Positions 55,439-64,000 of a DNA stretch of 64,000 nt are shown here, in pieces. The stretch covers positions 27,911-91,910 of the forward strand of contig NZ_MVHU01000018.1 of the NCBI RefSeq assembly GCF_002086285.1, in the 5' to 3' direction. Below the pieces are notes generated by a model that was not told where the DNA came from, ran no database searches, and saw only the letters and a list, made by a program, of their open reading frames with translations. Source of the stretch: Mycolicibacter kumamotonensis (lineage in GTDB: Bacteria; Actinomycetota; Actinomycetes; Mycobacteriales; Mycobacteriaceae). Position 1 is the first letter of the stretch; each line of letters opens with the position of its first letter. A program made the translations under genes and the position numbers.

Positions 55439-56977
55439 CTACGGGCTGACCGGCGCCTCGGTGGGTACCGGAGGAGCCGGATTTTCCGGGCTTGCCGGGA
55501 GCTCTGGAATCACCGGCGCGGCAGGCGGGACCGGCTCGGGGCGGGGCGCAAACGCCGGTGGCAGCTGGGCGGTCGACGACGGGGTCGTAGTGGCAGACAC
55601 CGTGGTCTGCACGCCGGAATCGGGTTCGGTGTCGGCGGCGTTGCGCAGCAGCAGCACGGCCAGCGTGCCCAACAGCATCGCGACCAGCGCGGCCAGGATG
55701 ACCACCGGGACCGGGCGCCGGTACCACTGGACGCCACCGCGGCCGACGCTCTCGTCGGGTTCCGGCGCCGCGGGCTGGCGCGGTGGTGTCGGGGCGGGGC
55801 GCGGTGGCGGCGTGATCAGGGGTTTGAGGGCCGCGTTCGCGGGAGTGTCGGCCGGTGGTGGCGGGGGCTCCGCCGGCGGCGGCGGAGGGGTCTCGGGGAA
55901 CGGCGGCGGCTCGGCCGGCGGTGGCACCTTCTTCGGGGTGGCCACCACATTGCCCGCGACGCTCAGCGCGGCGCCGATGGCGGCGGTCAGCTGCGGCCGG
56001 GGCGAGCTGATGACAGGAGCCCCGAAGCGTTGCGACAGGCCGGTGGTGACGGTCGGCATGTTGGCCCCACCGCCGACCGACACGATCGCCGACAGCTCAT
56101 CAGGAGCAATACCGTTGTCGTCCAAGGTGTTCTGCAGCACCGTGAAGAAACCTTCGAGCGGCTGACGCAGCACCTCGTCGAGTTCGGCGCGGGTCAGCCA
56201 GACGCCGCCGTGGAAACCCGCGAGTTCGGCCACCGTCTCGGTCGACAGCTGCTCCTTGGCGTCGCGGCACTGGTTGCGCAACCTGGTCAGCGACCCGACC
56301 GTCGGCGGCCCGTCACCGTTGCCGCCCAGGTCGGCCACCACGTGATCCAGCAGCGCCTGATCGATCACATCACCCGAGAACGTGGTGATGCGGCGGGTGG
56401 GGCCGATCGGTTCGAACCCCCGCCCGGCGTCGACCAGGCTGATGTTGGTTCCGCTGCCGCCGAAGTCGCACACCGCGATGGTGCCGTGATCCGGCAGGCC
56501 CGGATTGGCTTGCAGGGCGGTCAGCACCGCCGTGGTGTCGGAGATCAGTGTCACCGGATGCTGCGCCCATTCCGAGACCCGGCCCAACGCAGTGCGCAGC
56601 GCCGCGACGGCCTCCCGCGACCAGTGGGCGGGGTGGGTGACCGCCACCGCGGGCGGAATCGGGCGTCCCTCGGTCGCGGCGTAGGCCAGCGCGTGCAATC
56701 CGTCGCCGAGCAATTGCTCGGCGCGGTGGGTCGACCCGTCGCCGGCCACCACCGGCTCGCCGCCGCCGACCCGGTCGACGAAATCGGTCACCACCAGGCC
56801 TCGTTCGTCGAGGGCGGCATTGACTGCGGAATTCTCAGACGGCATGCCGATCTGGGATGGCCGGTCGCGGAAGAGCGTCAGCACCGGCCGCCGGGTGATC
56901 GCGCGATCGGCGGTGACCGCCGCCAAAGTGGTCGCTCCGACGGACATGCCCATCGCGGGGCCTGTGTCATGCGCCAT
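55439..56977 (-). CDS. membrane-anchored Hsp70-like protein with proline-rich tails (Rv2264c-like)
   Basis: The 512-residue protein has an Hsp70/actin-type ATPase domain (about 1-340, with AVCDFGGSGTNISLV for phosphate binding and IVSVGGGANMPTV for adenosine binding). A proline-rich cytoplasmic linker (about 345-415), one transmembrane helix (about 423-446) and a Pro/Thr-rich extracytoplasmic tail of about 66 residues follow. There is no peptide-binding domain of the DnaK type, so a signalling or envelope-linked role is likely. ATG 56977 is used; the upstream frame enters the intergenic region. Confidence 0.85.
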   Translation of the reverse strand: MAHDTGPAMGMSVGATTLAAVTADRAITRRPVLTLFRDRPSQIGMPSENSAVNAALDERGLVVTDFVDRVGGGEPVVAGDGSTHRAEQLLGDGLHALAYAATEGRPIPPAVAVTHPAHWSREAVAALRTALGRVSEWAQHPVTLISDTTAVLTALQANPGLPDHGTIAVCDFGGSGTNISLVDAGRGFEPIGPTRRITTFSGDVIDQALLDHVVADLGGNGDGPPTVGSLTRLRNQCRDAKEQLSTETVAELAGFHGGVWLTRAELDEVLRQPLEGFFTVLQNTLDDNGIAPDELSAIVSVGGGANMPTVTTGLSQRFGAPVISSPRPQLTAAIGAALSVAGNVVATPKKVPPPAEPPPFPETPPPPPAEPPPPPADTPANAALKPLITPPPRPAPTPPRQPAAPEPDESVGRGGVQWYRRPVPVVILAALVAMLLGTLAVLLLRNAADTEPDSGVQTTVSATTTPSSTAQLPPAFAPRPEPVPPAAPVIPELPASPENPAPPVPTEAPVSP

Positions 56978-57361
56978 GCTGTCCCGTCCACGGTGTCCAC
57001 CGGCGGTCGAACGCACCGGATCGGATGCAATTTTATCGATGAGCATCCTGTTTACCCGGCATTGCAACGCCATTGGTGCGCCGAACGGCTCGCATTCGTG
57101 CCCGCGGGGGGCCTCGGGGACCGCGGGGGCGGCGTCGGGTTACGAGTTTGCTCCGGCGCCGACACCCGATGGTTTCCTCGCCGATTCCGGGGCGACACGT
57201 GACGGTAACCGCACGCTCACCGCGGCACGTCTCAGTCACGATTCAGACCGTCGACATGGTCTGCACAGCGGCCCGATGCGCGATTGTCACGAACCCGGTA
57301 TTACGTTAATTCCCAGCATTGTCTGCCCACGTCGTGCCACGACTTATGCCACCATGTACGG
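56978..57361. other. 384-bp divergent intergenic region
   Basis: It separates the Hsp70-like gene from the first cutinase gene. Several short open frames overlap in both strands but none has a ribosome binding site or recognisable product. The promoters of both flanking genes should lie here; I see no clear operator or hairpin with confidence. Confidence 0.6.
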
Positions 57362-58036
57362 GTGAACACACCTCGGATACTGCGCTCCCTCGGTGTTGTG
57401 CTGGCACTGACCTGGCTGCTGCAGAGCACCGCCGTCACCCCTCCCTCCGCCTCTGCCGACCCTTGCCCCGACGTCCAAGTCTTGTTTGCTAGAGGCACCG
57501 ACGAGGCCACCGGGATCGGTGAGACCGGGCAAGCATTCGTCGATGCGCTCCGGCCCCGGATCGGTGAGCGATCCATGGACGTCTATGCGGTCGACTACCC
57601 GGCCACCAACGACTGGCCGACGGGTATCCAGGGCATCCGGGACGCCACCACTCATATCGAGGCCACCGCGGCGAATTGCCCCAAGACCAAGATGGTGCTT
57701 AGCGGTTTCTCGCAGGGCGCCGCGGTGATGGGATTCTCCACCGCCAACGTCATCCCCGACGGGGTGGAAGGGGTGGATGTACCACGGCCGATGCCCCCCG
57801 AGGTGGCTGACCATGTCGCCGCCGTGGTGCTCTTCGGCACCCCGAACGAGCGGGCGATGAACTTCCTGGGCCAACCGCCCGTGGTCATCGGCCCTGCGTA
57901 CGCGTCCAAGACCATCCAACTGTGCACGCCGGAAGACCCGGTCTGCTCTGAAGGGATGAATTTCGCGGCGCACGCACCCGGCGCCTACGACAGCATCGTC
58001 GACGAGGGTGCGGCCTACGCGGCAAACCGCCTGTAA
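57362..58036 (+). CDS. secreted cutinase/esterase
   Basis: The 224-residue protein has a signal peptide (about 1-33, cleavage after ASA) and the cutinase catalytic triad: Ser117 in GFSQGA, Asp192 (EDPVC) and His204 (AAHAPG). Four cysteines form the two family disulfides. Mycobacterial cutinase-like proteins hydrolyse lipids, esters or phospholipids outside the cell. GTG 57362 (VNTPRILRSLG) precedes the signal peptide; the frame is open 26 codons further without support. Confidence 0.9.
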   Translation: MNTPRILRSLGVVLALTWLLQSTAVTPPSASADPCPDVQVLFARGTDEATGIGETGQAFVDALRPRIGERSMDVYAVDYPATNDWPTGIQGIRDATTHIEATAANCPKTKMVLSGFSQGAAVMGFSTANVIPDGVEGVDVPRPMPPEVADHVAAVVLFGTPNERAMNFLGQPPVVIGPAYASKTIQLCTPEDPVCSEGMNFAAHAPGAYDSIVDEGAAYAANRL

Positions 58037-58282
58037 CCACCGTGTTCGCGGCCGGGCACCCGTCCCGCGCTTTGCTGATGGAAGCGTCGTCGCTGCTGGC
58101 CGGTTGCGGCTCGCCGGTGCCGGACCTGGCCGCCGACGCAACCCGAGCACGGCCCCGGGTATCGCCTGCCGGCGGTCCCACACCGCTCCCGGAGGCTTCG
58201 CACTGTGCAGATCGGGCCGGAACGGTGAGTGAATGCCGACCCGCGGGACGGTCCCAAGACGGCGGCATGTCAGCATTTAGGG

Positions 58283-58930
58283 ATGACTTTGCGTGACACT
58301 GTTCGCACCGTCGCTGCCACGATGATGCTGACGGGAGTGCTGCTGGGCGCGCCGGCGGGCCTGCCCGCCGCCGCCGCGGAGCCCTGCCCGGACACCGAGG
58401 TGGTGTTTGCCCGCGGCTCCGGTCAGCCTCCCGGTCTCGGTGACGTCGGGGAGGCTTTCGTGGCTTCGCTGAAGGAACAGCTGCCCGGCCGCGACGTGCA
58501 GGTCTACCCGGTCGAATATCCGGCCAGCACCGACTACCGCAACAGCGCACAGCTCGGTGAGGGTGACGCCACCGCACACATCCAGGTCACCGTCGCCAAC
58601 TGCCCGAACACCAAACTCGTGCTGGGCGGTTACTCGCAGGGCGCCAGTGTGATCGCGATGTCGAGCAATTCGTTGCCGCCCGCGGTCACCCACCATGTCG
58701 TCGCGGTAGCGCTCTTCGGTCCGCCGTCGAGTCCCTACTCGACCGCGCTGTGGGGCGGCCCGCTGCCGGTACTCGCGGCGTCCTACCGCCCCAAGAGCAT
58801 CGACTTCTGCCTCGCGGGTGACATCTACTGCGAAGAGAGCGGCAGCGTCGTCCCGCACCTGATGTATGTCCAGGACGGCAAGGCCGACGAGGGCGCGGCG
58901 TTCGCCGCGAATCGCCTGACGATCAGTTAG
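58283..58930 (+). CDS. secreted cutinase/esterase, second copy
   Basis: The 215-residue paralog has a signal peptide (about 1-32, cleavage after AAA), Ser118 in GGYSQGAS, Asp180 (LAGDIYC) and His192 (VPHLMY). ATG 58283 follows GGG in TTTAGGG; the open frame upstream has no ribosome binding site. It is 246 bp after the first cutinase and therefore may have its own promoter. The two differ enough in the lid region (residues 120-165) to suggest different substrates. Confidence 0.9.
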   Translation: MTLRDTVRTVAATMMLTGVLLGAPAGLPAAAAEPCPDTEVVFARGSGQPPGLGDVGEAFVASLKEQLPGRDVQVYPVEYPASTDYRNSAQLGEGDATAHIQVTVANCPNTKLVLGGYSQGASVIAMSSNSLPPAVTHHVVAVALFGPPSSPYSTALWGGPLPVLAASYRPKSIDFCLAGDIYCEESGSVVPHLMYVQDGKADEGAAFAANRLTIS

Positions 58931-58939
58931 GCCGCTGGG

Positions 58940-60508
58940 TTAGAACACACTCGGGATCCGCGCGTCGATCAGGTGCGGTCCCGGTTCGGCCAGCGCCCGG
59001 CGGAACTGTTCGGCGAGTTCCTCGCAGGTGGTCGCCACGCTCGCCGGCACCCCGAACCCCTCGGCGATCTTGGCGAAATCCATGTTCGGCCGCGACAGGT
59101 CCAGCAGGTCTTCCGCCTTCGGACCGTGGCCCCCTTCGCTCTCGGCGCCGACGCGGGCCAGCTCCATGCGCAGGATAGCGTACGAGCTGTTGTTGATCAA
59201 TACCGTGGTCACATCGGCGTTCTCCCGCGCCATCGACCACAACGCGGAGATGGTGTAGGCGGCGCTGCCGTCGGCCTGCAGCGCGATCACCGGCCGGTCC
59301 GGGGCGGCGACGGCAGCGCCCAGCGCCACCGGCAGTCCCTGTCCGATCGCCCCGCCGGTGAGGGTGAGCACGTCGTGGCGCGCTGCCCCGGCGGTGGCCG
59401 CCGGCAGCATCAGGCCCGAGGTGTTGGACTCATCGGAGATGATCGCGTTGTCGGGCAGCAGGGCGCCGATCACCTGCACCCAGTTCTGCGGGGTCAGCTG
59501 TCCGGCCGGAAGTTCCGGGGCGGCAGCGGGTGCCGGCCGCGGCTGCACGCCGGGCGCCACCGCGTCGGCCAATTGCGTCAGCGCCGCGACCACGTCGGTC
59601 TCCAGTCCGGCCAGGTTGTGGACCAGGCAGCCCTCGGGGACCAGGTCGCTGGGCTTGCCGGGATAGGCGAAGAACGACACCGGGGCCCGGGTGCCGGCGA
59701 CCACCAGGTGCTTGATTCCGTCGAGTTGGAAGGCGGCCTGCTCGGCCAGGTAGCCGAGCCGGTCGATCGGCGGCACGCCGGCACCGCGAGCCAGTCGGGT
59801 CGGGAAGGTCTCGACCAGGGCGCGGGCCCCGGTCGCGGCGGAGATCCGGTCGGTGGCCTCCAGGGCGCCCACGTCGGCCACGGCGGGGCCCCCGATCAGC
59901 AGCGCAACCGGCTCGCCGCTGCGCAGCACGTCGGCGATCTCGGCGACAACCTGTCCGTCGGGGGCGGCCGCAGCGAGTGGTTCGACCGGCCCGGCCGCTT
60001 GGGCGCCGTCATCCCAGGAGATGTCGGCGGGCAGGATCAGGTTGGCCACCTGCGCGGGGCTGGCCATCGCGGCGGCCACCGCTTCGGCGGCATCGCGGCC
60101 GATCTCGGTCCCGGAGCCGGTGCGGCGCGCCCAGCCGTGGGTCCAGTCGGTCAGCGGTTCGATGTCGGATTCCAGCGGCGCGTCGTACTTCTTGTGGTAG
60201 GTGGCGTGGTCGCCGATGACGTTGACCACCGGCACGTGGGCACGGCGGGCGTTGTGCAGGTTGGCCAGGCCGTTGCCCAGCCCGGGGCCCAGGTGCAGCA
60301 GAGTGGCGGCCGGTTTTCCGGCGATCCGGGCGTAGCCGTCGGCGGCGCCGGTCACCACGCCCTCGAACAGGCACAGCACCCCGCGCATCTGCGGCACCGA
60401 GTCCAAGGCGGCCACGAAGTGCATCTCGGAGGTGCCGGGATTGGCGAAACAGACCTGCACGCCGCTGTCGACCAGGGTGGTGATCAGGGCCTGTGCTCCG
60501 TTGGTCAT
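58940..60508 (-). CDS. ilvX: acetolactate-synthase-like ThDP enzyme (IlvX family)
   Basis: The 522-residue thiamine-diphosphate enzyme has the catalytic Glu49 (CLFEGVVTG), a central domain and the ThDP motif DGSAAYTISALWSMARENADVTTVLINN (in parts: DGSA, LINN). It matches M. tuberculosis IlvX (Rv3509c), a catalytic-subunit-like protein outside the ilvB operon whose true reaction is uncertain. ATG 60508 has AAGAAAGG upstream; a GTG eight codons earlier would cover it. It follows the GlcD-type gene by 55 bp. Confidence 0.88.
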   Translation of the reverse strand: MTNGAQALITTLVDSGVQVCFANPGTSEMHFVAALDSVPQMRGVLCLFEGVVTGAADGYARIAGKPAATLLHLGPGLGNGLANLHNARRAHVPVVNVIGDHATYHKKYDAPLESDIEPLTDWTHGWARRTGSGTEIGRDAAEAVAAAMASPAQVANLILPADISWDDGAQAAGPVEPLAAAAPDGQVVAEIADVLRSGEPVALLIGGPAVADVGALEATDRISAATGARALVETFPTRLARGAGVPPIDRLGYLAEQAAFQLDGIKHLVVAGTRAPVSFFAYPGKPSDLVPEGCLVHNLAGLETDVVAALTQLADAVAPGVQPRPAPAAAPELPAGQLTPQNWVQVIGALLPDNAIISDESNTSGLMLPAATAGAARHDVLTLTGGAIGQGLPVALGAAVAAPDRPVIALQADGSAAYTISALWSMARENADVTTVLINNSSYAILRMELARVGAESEGGHGPKAEDLLDLSRPNMDFAKIAEGFGVPASVATTCEELAEQFRRALAEPGPHLIDARIPSVF

Positions 60509-60563
60509 GGGGTTGCCTTTCTTGACGGGCACCGAAGTATGCGGGAAGCGCGCACTCTGTTGC

Positions 60564-61940
60564 CTATAGAAGCACGCCGGGGTTGAGGATCCCGGCGGGG
60601 TCGAAGGCGGCCTTGATGCGGCGCATCAGGGCGATCTTGACCGGATCCTCCAGGTCCAGGAAATGTTGCGTCTTGACCCTCCCCAGGCCGTGTTCGCCGG
60701 AGATCGCGCCCCCCAATGCCATCGCCGCGGCGAAGATGTCGTGCAGCAGCCGGTGCCGGACATCGTCGTCGGCGCAGAACACCGCCAGGTGGACGTTCCC
60801 GTCGCCGGCGTGTCCGCAGCCGACCACCCCGGCGCCCGCCTGCTGCGCGAAACCTTGTGCTCGGGTGAAGAATTCATGCATGACCGCGCGCGGGACCACC
60901 ACGTCGATGACGTCGTGGGCGCCGGCGGCCTTGGCCGTCCAGAACGCCTTCTCGCGGGCCTCGATCAGGGCGTGCGCCGAATTGCCCTCCAGCACATAGA
61001 CGTCGACCGCCCCGAGTGATCCCAGCAATTCGCCCAGCATCGCCACGTCGTCGTCGAGCCGGTCGTGGTCTCGGTTCTCCACCCCGATCACCAGGTGCGC
61101 CTCGGCGGTGTCGCGAACGGCGTCGGGGATGCCCAGGTTGAGGTTCTGCGAGTAACTGATGGCGGCCAGTGTCAGCTTGTCGACGTATTCGAGGATCACC
61201 GGGTCCACCCCGCTGCGCACCACCGTCGGTACGGCGCGCATCACCGCGGGCAGGTCGGCGAACGGAGCCAGCAGGGTGGCCGAGTGCGCCAGCCGCGGGT
61301 AGAGCCGCACGGTGACCTCGGTGGCCAGGGCGCAGGTGCCCTCGGAGCCGATGATCAGCTGGGTCAGGTCGTATCCGGTGGACAGCTTGGTGATCCGGCC
61401 ACCGGTGCGGATCAGCTCGCCGGTAGGCAGCGCGGCCTGCAGCCCGAGCACGTTGTGGCGGGTCACCCCGTACTTGACCGCGCGCATGCCGCCGGCGTTG
61501 GTGCCGACGTTGCCGCCGACGCTGGCCGACAGCTCCCCGGGAAAGACGGTGTACATCAACCCCGCCTCGGCGGTCGCGGTGTCGAGGTCGGCCAGAGTGA
61601 CCCCGGGTTGGACCACCGCGACCTGATTGTCGGTGTCGATCTCGCAGATCGCGTTCATCTTCTCGAAGGAGATCAGCAGACCGTCGGCACACGGCCGGGC
61701 GCCGGCCGACAGTCCGGTACCGGACCCGCGGGCGGTCACCGGGACCTTGGCCTCGGTGGCGGCGGCCAGCAGCGCCGCGACCTGCTCGGCGGTCTGCGGG
61801 CGGACGAGGTAGCGCGGTGTCACCGGTGCGCCGATCAGCGCCTCGTCGTGGGCGTAGTCGGGGCCGATCTGGTCGCCGGTGAGCAGTCCGGCGGCGCCGA
61901 CGATGTCGGCGAACCCCTGCGCGACTGCGGCATCTACCAT
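60564..61940 (-). CDS. FAD-binding oxidoreductase of the GlcD/D-lactate dehydrogenase type (Rv2280-like)
   Basis: The 458-residue protein has the PCMH FAD domain with TARGSGTGLSAGA and GGNVGTNAGGMRAVKYG, and the C-terminal metal and active-site motifs GCGHAGDGNVH and GEHGLGRVK. Members oxidise D-2-hydroxyacids such as D-lactate or glycolate. ATG 61940 (MVDAAVAQGF) lies 7 bp after the tex stop, so it would be co-transcribed with tex. Confidence 0.92.
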   Translation of the reverse strand: MVDAAVAQGFADIVGAAGLLTGDQIGPDYAHDEALIGAPVTPRYLVRPQTAEQVAALLAAATEAKVPVTARGSGTGLSAGARPCADGLLISFEKMNAICEIDTDNQVAVVQPGVTLADLDTATAEAGLMYTVFPGELSASVGGNVGTNAGGMRAVKYGVTRHNVLGLQAALPTGELIRTGGRITKLSTGYDLTQLIIGSEGTCALATEVTVRLYPRLAHSATLLAPFADLPAVMRAVPTVVRSGVDPVILEYVDKLTLAAISYSQNLNLGIPDAVRDTAEAHLVIGVENRDHDRLDDDVAMLGELLGSLGAVDVYVLEGNSAHALIEAREKAFWTAKAAGAHDVIDVVVPRAVMHEFFTRAQGFAQQAGAGVVGCGHAGDGNVHLAVFCADDDVRHRLLHDIFAAAMALGGAISGEHGLGRVKTQHFLDLEDPVKIALMRRIKAAFDPAGILNPGVLL

Positions 61941-61947
61941 GCGGCCC

Positions 61948-63924
61948 TCACTTCCCGAATCCGGCGTCCCGCAGCGCCTGGGCCATCGACCCGCCGGCCG
62001 GGGCCGCATCCCGGCGCCCGGCACCGTTGCCGGGACGCCGCCCCCGATTCTGCTTGGCCGCGTCGTTGCGCGCAGCGGGTTTGGGGCCGCGAGCCGGCTT
62101 ATCCCCCAACCGCAGGCTCAGCCCGATCCGTTGGCGGTCGATGTCGACGTCGACGACCTTCACCTTCACCACCTGCCCGGAGCGGACCACCTCGTGCGGG
62201 TCGGAGACGAATCGGTCCGACATCGCCGAGACGTGCACCAAGCCGTCCTGGTGCACCCCGACGTCGACGAACGCGCCGAACGCCGCAACGTTGGTCACCA
62301 CGCCCTCCAGGACCATGCCCACCTTCAGGTCGGCGATCTTCTCCACACCCGCGGCGAACGTCGCGGTGGAGAACGCCGGTCTCGGGTCGCGTCCGGGCTT
62401 CTCCAACTCGGCGAGGATGTCGGTCACGGTCGGGACCCCGAATCGGTCATCGGCGAAGTCGCCCGGATTCAGCGACCGCAGCACTCGCTCATCACCGATG
62501 ATCTCCGCCAGGGAAACTCCCGAGCGGTCCAGGATGCGCCGGACCACCGGGTAGGCCTCCGGGTGCACCCCCGAGGAGTCCAGCGGGTCGTCGCCGTCAC
62601 GGATGCGCAGGAACCCGGCGCACTGCTCGAATGCCTTGGGCCCCAACCGCGGCACGTCGAGCAGCGCGGCCCGGTTGCGAAACGGCCCGGTCTGGTCGCG
62701 GTGGGCCACGATGGATTCGGCCAGCGATTCCGAGACCCCCGACACCTTGGCCAGCAGCGGCGCAGAAGCGGTGTTGAGGTCGACGCCGACCGCGTTCACG
62801 GCGTCTTCGACGACCGCGTCGAGGCTGCGGGCCAGGATGCCCGGCGTCACGTCGTGCTGGTACTGGCCGACCCCGATGGACTTCGGCTCGATCTTGACCA
62901 GCTCGGCCAGCGGATCCTGCAGCCGCCGCGCGATCGACACCGCCCCGCGCAGGGTGACGTCGAGATCGGGCAGTTCATGTGCGGCGTAGGCCGACGCCGA
63001 ATACACCGAGGCGCCGTCCTCGCTGACCATCGCCTTGACCGGGGCGGCGGCCCCCGCGGATCGGAGGTCGGCGATCAGTTCGGCGGCCAGGGCGTCGGTC
63101 TCCCGCGACGCGGTGCCGTTGCCGACGGCGATCAGCTCCACGCCGTGCCGGGCGACCAGTGCGGCCAGCGTCGCCTTGGCCTGATCCCACTGCTTCTGCG
63201 GTTGGTGCGGGAAGATCGCGCAGGTGTCGAGCACCTTGCCGGTGCCGTCCACAACGGCGACCTTCACCCCGGTGCGAAAGCCCGGGTCCAGCCCGAGCGT
63301 GGTGCGGTTACCCGCGGGCGCGGCCAGCAGCAGGTCCTTGAGGTTGCGGGCGAACACCGCGACCGCGTCGGATTCGGCGCGCTGCTTGAGCCGCATCCGG
63401 GCGTCGACCGCCGCGGAGAACGCCAGCCGGGTCTCCCAGGCCCACCGCACCGTCTCGGCCAGCCACGGCGTCGCCTCGCCGGGTGCGGTCATGTCCACGC
63501 CCAGCGACCGGGCGACCATCGCCTGATAGGGCTCGCCGTCGCCGCCGTCGAAGGCCAGCGCCAGGGCCTCCTCCTTTTCGCCGCGCAGCACCGCCAGCAC
63601 CCGGTGCGACGGCATGGTTACCAGCGCCTCGCTGAAGTCAAAATAGTCCCGGAACTTCTGTGCCGCAGCGCTTTTCGCGGCATCTTCGGAGCGCGGCATG
63701 GTCCGCAGCGAGCCGGCCGACCAGAACTTCTCCCGCACGGCACCCACCAGTTCGGCGTCCTCGGCGGCCCGTTCGACCAGGATGGCGCGCGCCCCCTCCA
63801 GCGCCGCGACCGCATCGGCGACCGCCTCGCCGGTGTATTCCGAAGCGATCTGCTGCGGGTTCAGTGTCGGGTCGGCCAGCAGCCGGTCGGCCAGCGGTTC
63901 CAGACCCGCTTCGCGGGCGATCTG
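61948..63924 (-). pseudogene. tex: transcription accessory protein Tex, N-terminus removed by an insertion
   Basis: 659 codons remain, starting QIAREAGLEPLADRLL. Full-length Tex has about 780-800 residues, and the part before this point (the first helical domain) is absent. Upstream of 63924 the sequence changes to an IS-like end. Present are the YqgF-like domain (TLGLDPGFRTGVKVAVVDG), the helix-hairpin-helix region (GVDLNTASAPLLAKVSGV) and an S1 RNA-binding domain (VGMVLEGVVTNVAAFGAFVDVGVHQDG, in parts). The frame continues into the IS to an ATG at 63996, giving an artificial 23-residue N-terminus. Tex binds RNA polymerase complexes and RNA in other bacteria. Confidence 0.85.
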
Positions 63925-64000
63925 TGAATCGCCCTGGATTCGTCGGAGGCTCGAGCTATTGGATTCCGACCAGGGGTTGGTCGGTCCGTGATGCATCGTA
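63925..64000. mobile_element. end of an IS3-family (IS6110-like) insertion sequence
   Basis: From 63925 the sequence TGAATCGCCCTGGATTCG and onward resembles the 28-base inverted repeat of IS6110 as I recall it: 20 of 28 positions agree, including TGAA, CGCCC, GG, CGGAG and CTC. The next bases (AGCTATTGGATT) resemble the IS6110 left end. It starts exactly at a codon boundary in tex. The rest of the element is outside the window. Confidence 0.65.

Noticed and set aside
55800..55930. GGCGGC-rich repeats in the Hsp70-like gene as a DNA repeat array
   Set aside because: They are simply codons of the proline-rich linker.
58037..58282. Small open frames between the two cutinase genes
   Set aside because: None has a ribosome binding site, a signal peptide or similarity; treated as intergenic DNA with the promoter of the second cutinase.

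Overview
The window is high-GC actinobacterial DNA and reads as Mycobacteriaceae (Mycobacterium sensu lato). The gene order matches the Mycobacterium tuberculosis stretch from dlaT (Rv2215) to about Rv2264c: lipB-lipA, glnA1/glnE/glnA2, caeA, panB, the RNase H/phosphatase gene, ptpA, ahpE, aceE, and the FAS-II operon fabD-acpM-kasA-kasB-accD6. AcpM with its Ser41 site, KasA/KasB, MscR and the cutinases are mycobacterial hallmarks. The short 100-residue AcpM and several non-tuberculosis insertions point to an environmental species rather than the M. tuberculosis complex. I cannot name the species.

Layout. 1-5.6 kb: end of dlaT, a TIGR01777 epimerase, lipB-lipA (lipoate supply for dlaT), DUF4191 and RDD membrane proteins, glnA1. 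5.7-7.1 kb: a small accessory patch absent between glnA1 and glnE in M. tuberculosis, holding a truncated MTB12-like antigen gene, an unknown secreted protein and an internally deleted 13E12/DUF222 endonuclease gene. 7.1-12.2 kb: leftward operon glnA2-glnE-thioesterase. 12.2-16.8 kb: caeA, panB, a CYTH-CHAD polyphosphate-type protein and an unknown gene. 16.9-17.3 kb: RNase P RNA. 17.3-22.4 kb: a second insertion with a broken CAP-domain gene, a 2OG-Fe oxygenase, a flavoprotein disulfide reductase plus methyltransferase pair, cysK-cysE and an XRE-cupin regulator. Two related inverted-repeat elements tie the regulator to the divergent reductase/cysK promoter. 22.4-31.4 kb: conserved core (RNase H/phosphatase, zinc-ribbon protein, Nif3, ptkA, ptpA, SURF1, F420 enzyme, tRNA-Val, ahpE, DUF3052). 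The cobC and cobD genes that lie here in M. tuberculosis are missing.

31.5-41.2 kb: aceE, the regulator mabR, and the FAS-II operon for mycolic acid elongation, with a TTTTGT-N9-ACAAAA MabR-type operator before fabD. 41.3-49.9 kb: divergent SDR/LysR pair, an isoprenylcysteine methyltransferase-like protein, glpD with a TetR regulator divergent from an ADPS-like flavoenzyme and a diacylglycerol kinase, DUF3145 and a serine beta-lactamase-like hydrolase. 50-54.3 kb: an amidohydrolase, the mycothiol-dependent dehydrogenase mscR with its metallo-beta-lactamase partner, and a SHOCT membrane protein. 54.3-58.9 kb: a SABATH-type methyltransferase, a membrane-anchored Hsp70-like protein and two secreted cutinases. 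59-64 kb: ilvX-like ThDP enzyme, a GlcD-type flavoprotein, and tex, which is cut about 76 bp from the right edge by what looks like the end of an IS3-family (IS6110-like) insertion sequence.

Several probable regulatory devices are visible: MabR, XRE, TetR and LysR operators, probable leaderless promoters, and large hairpins between operons. No CRISPR array, prophage or complete transposon is present.
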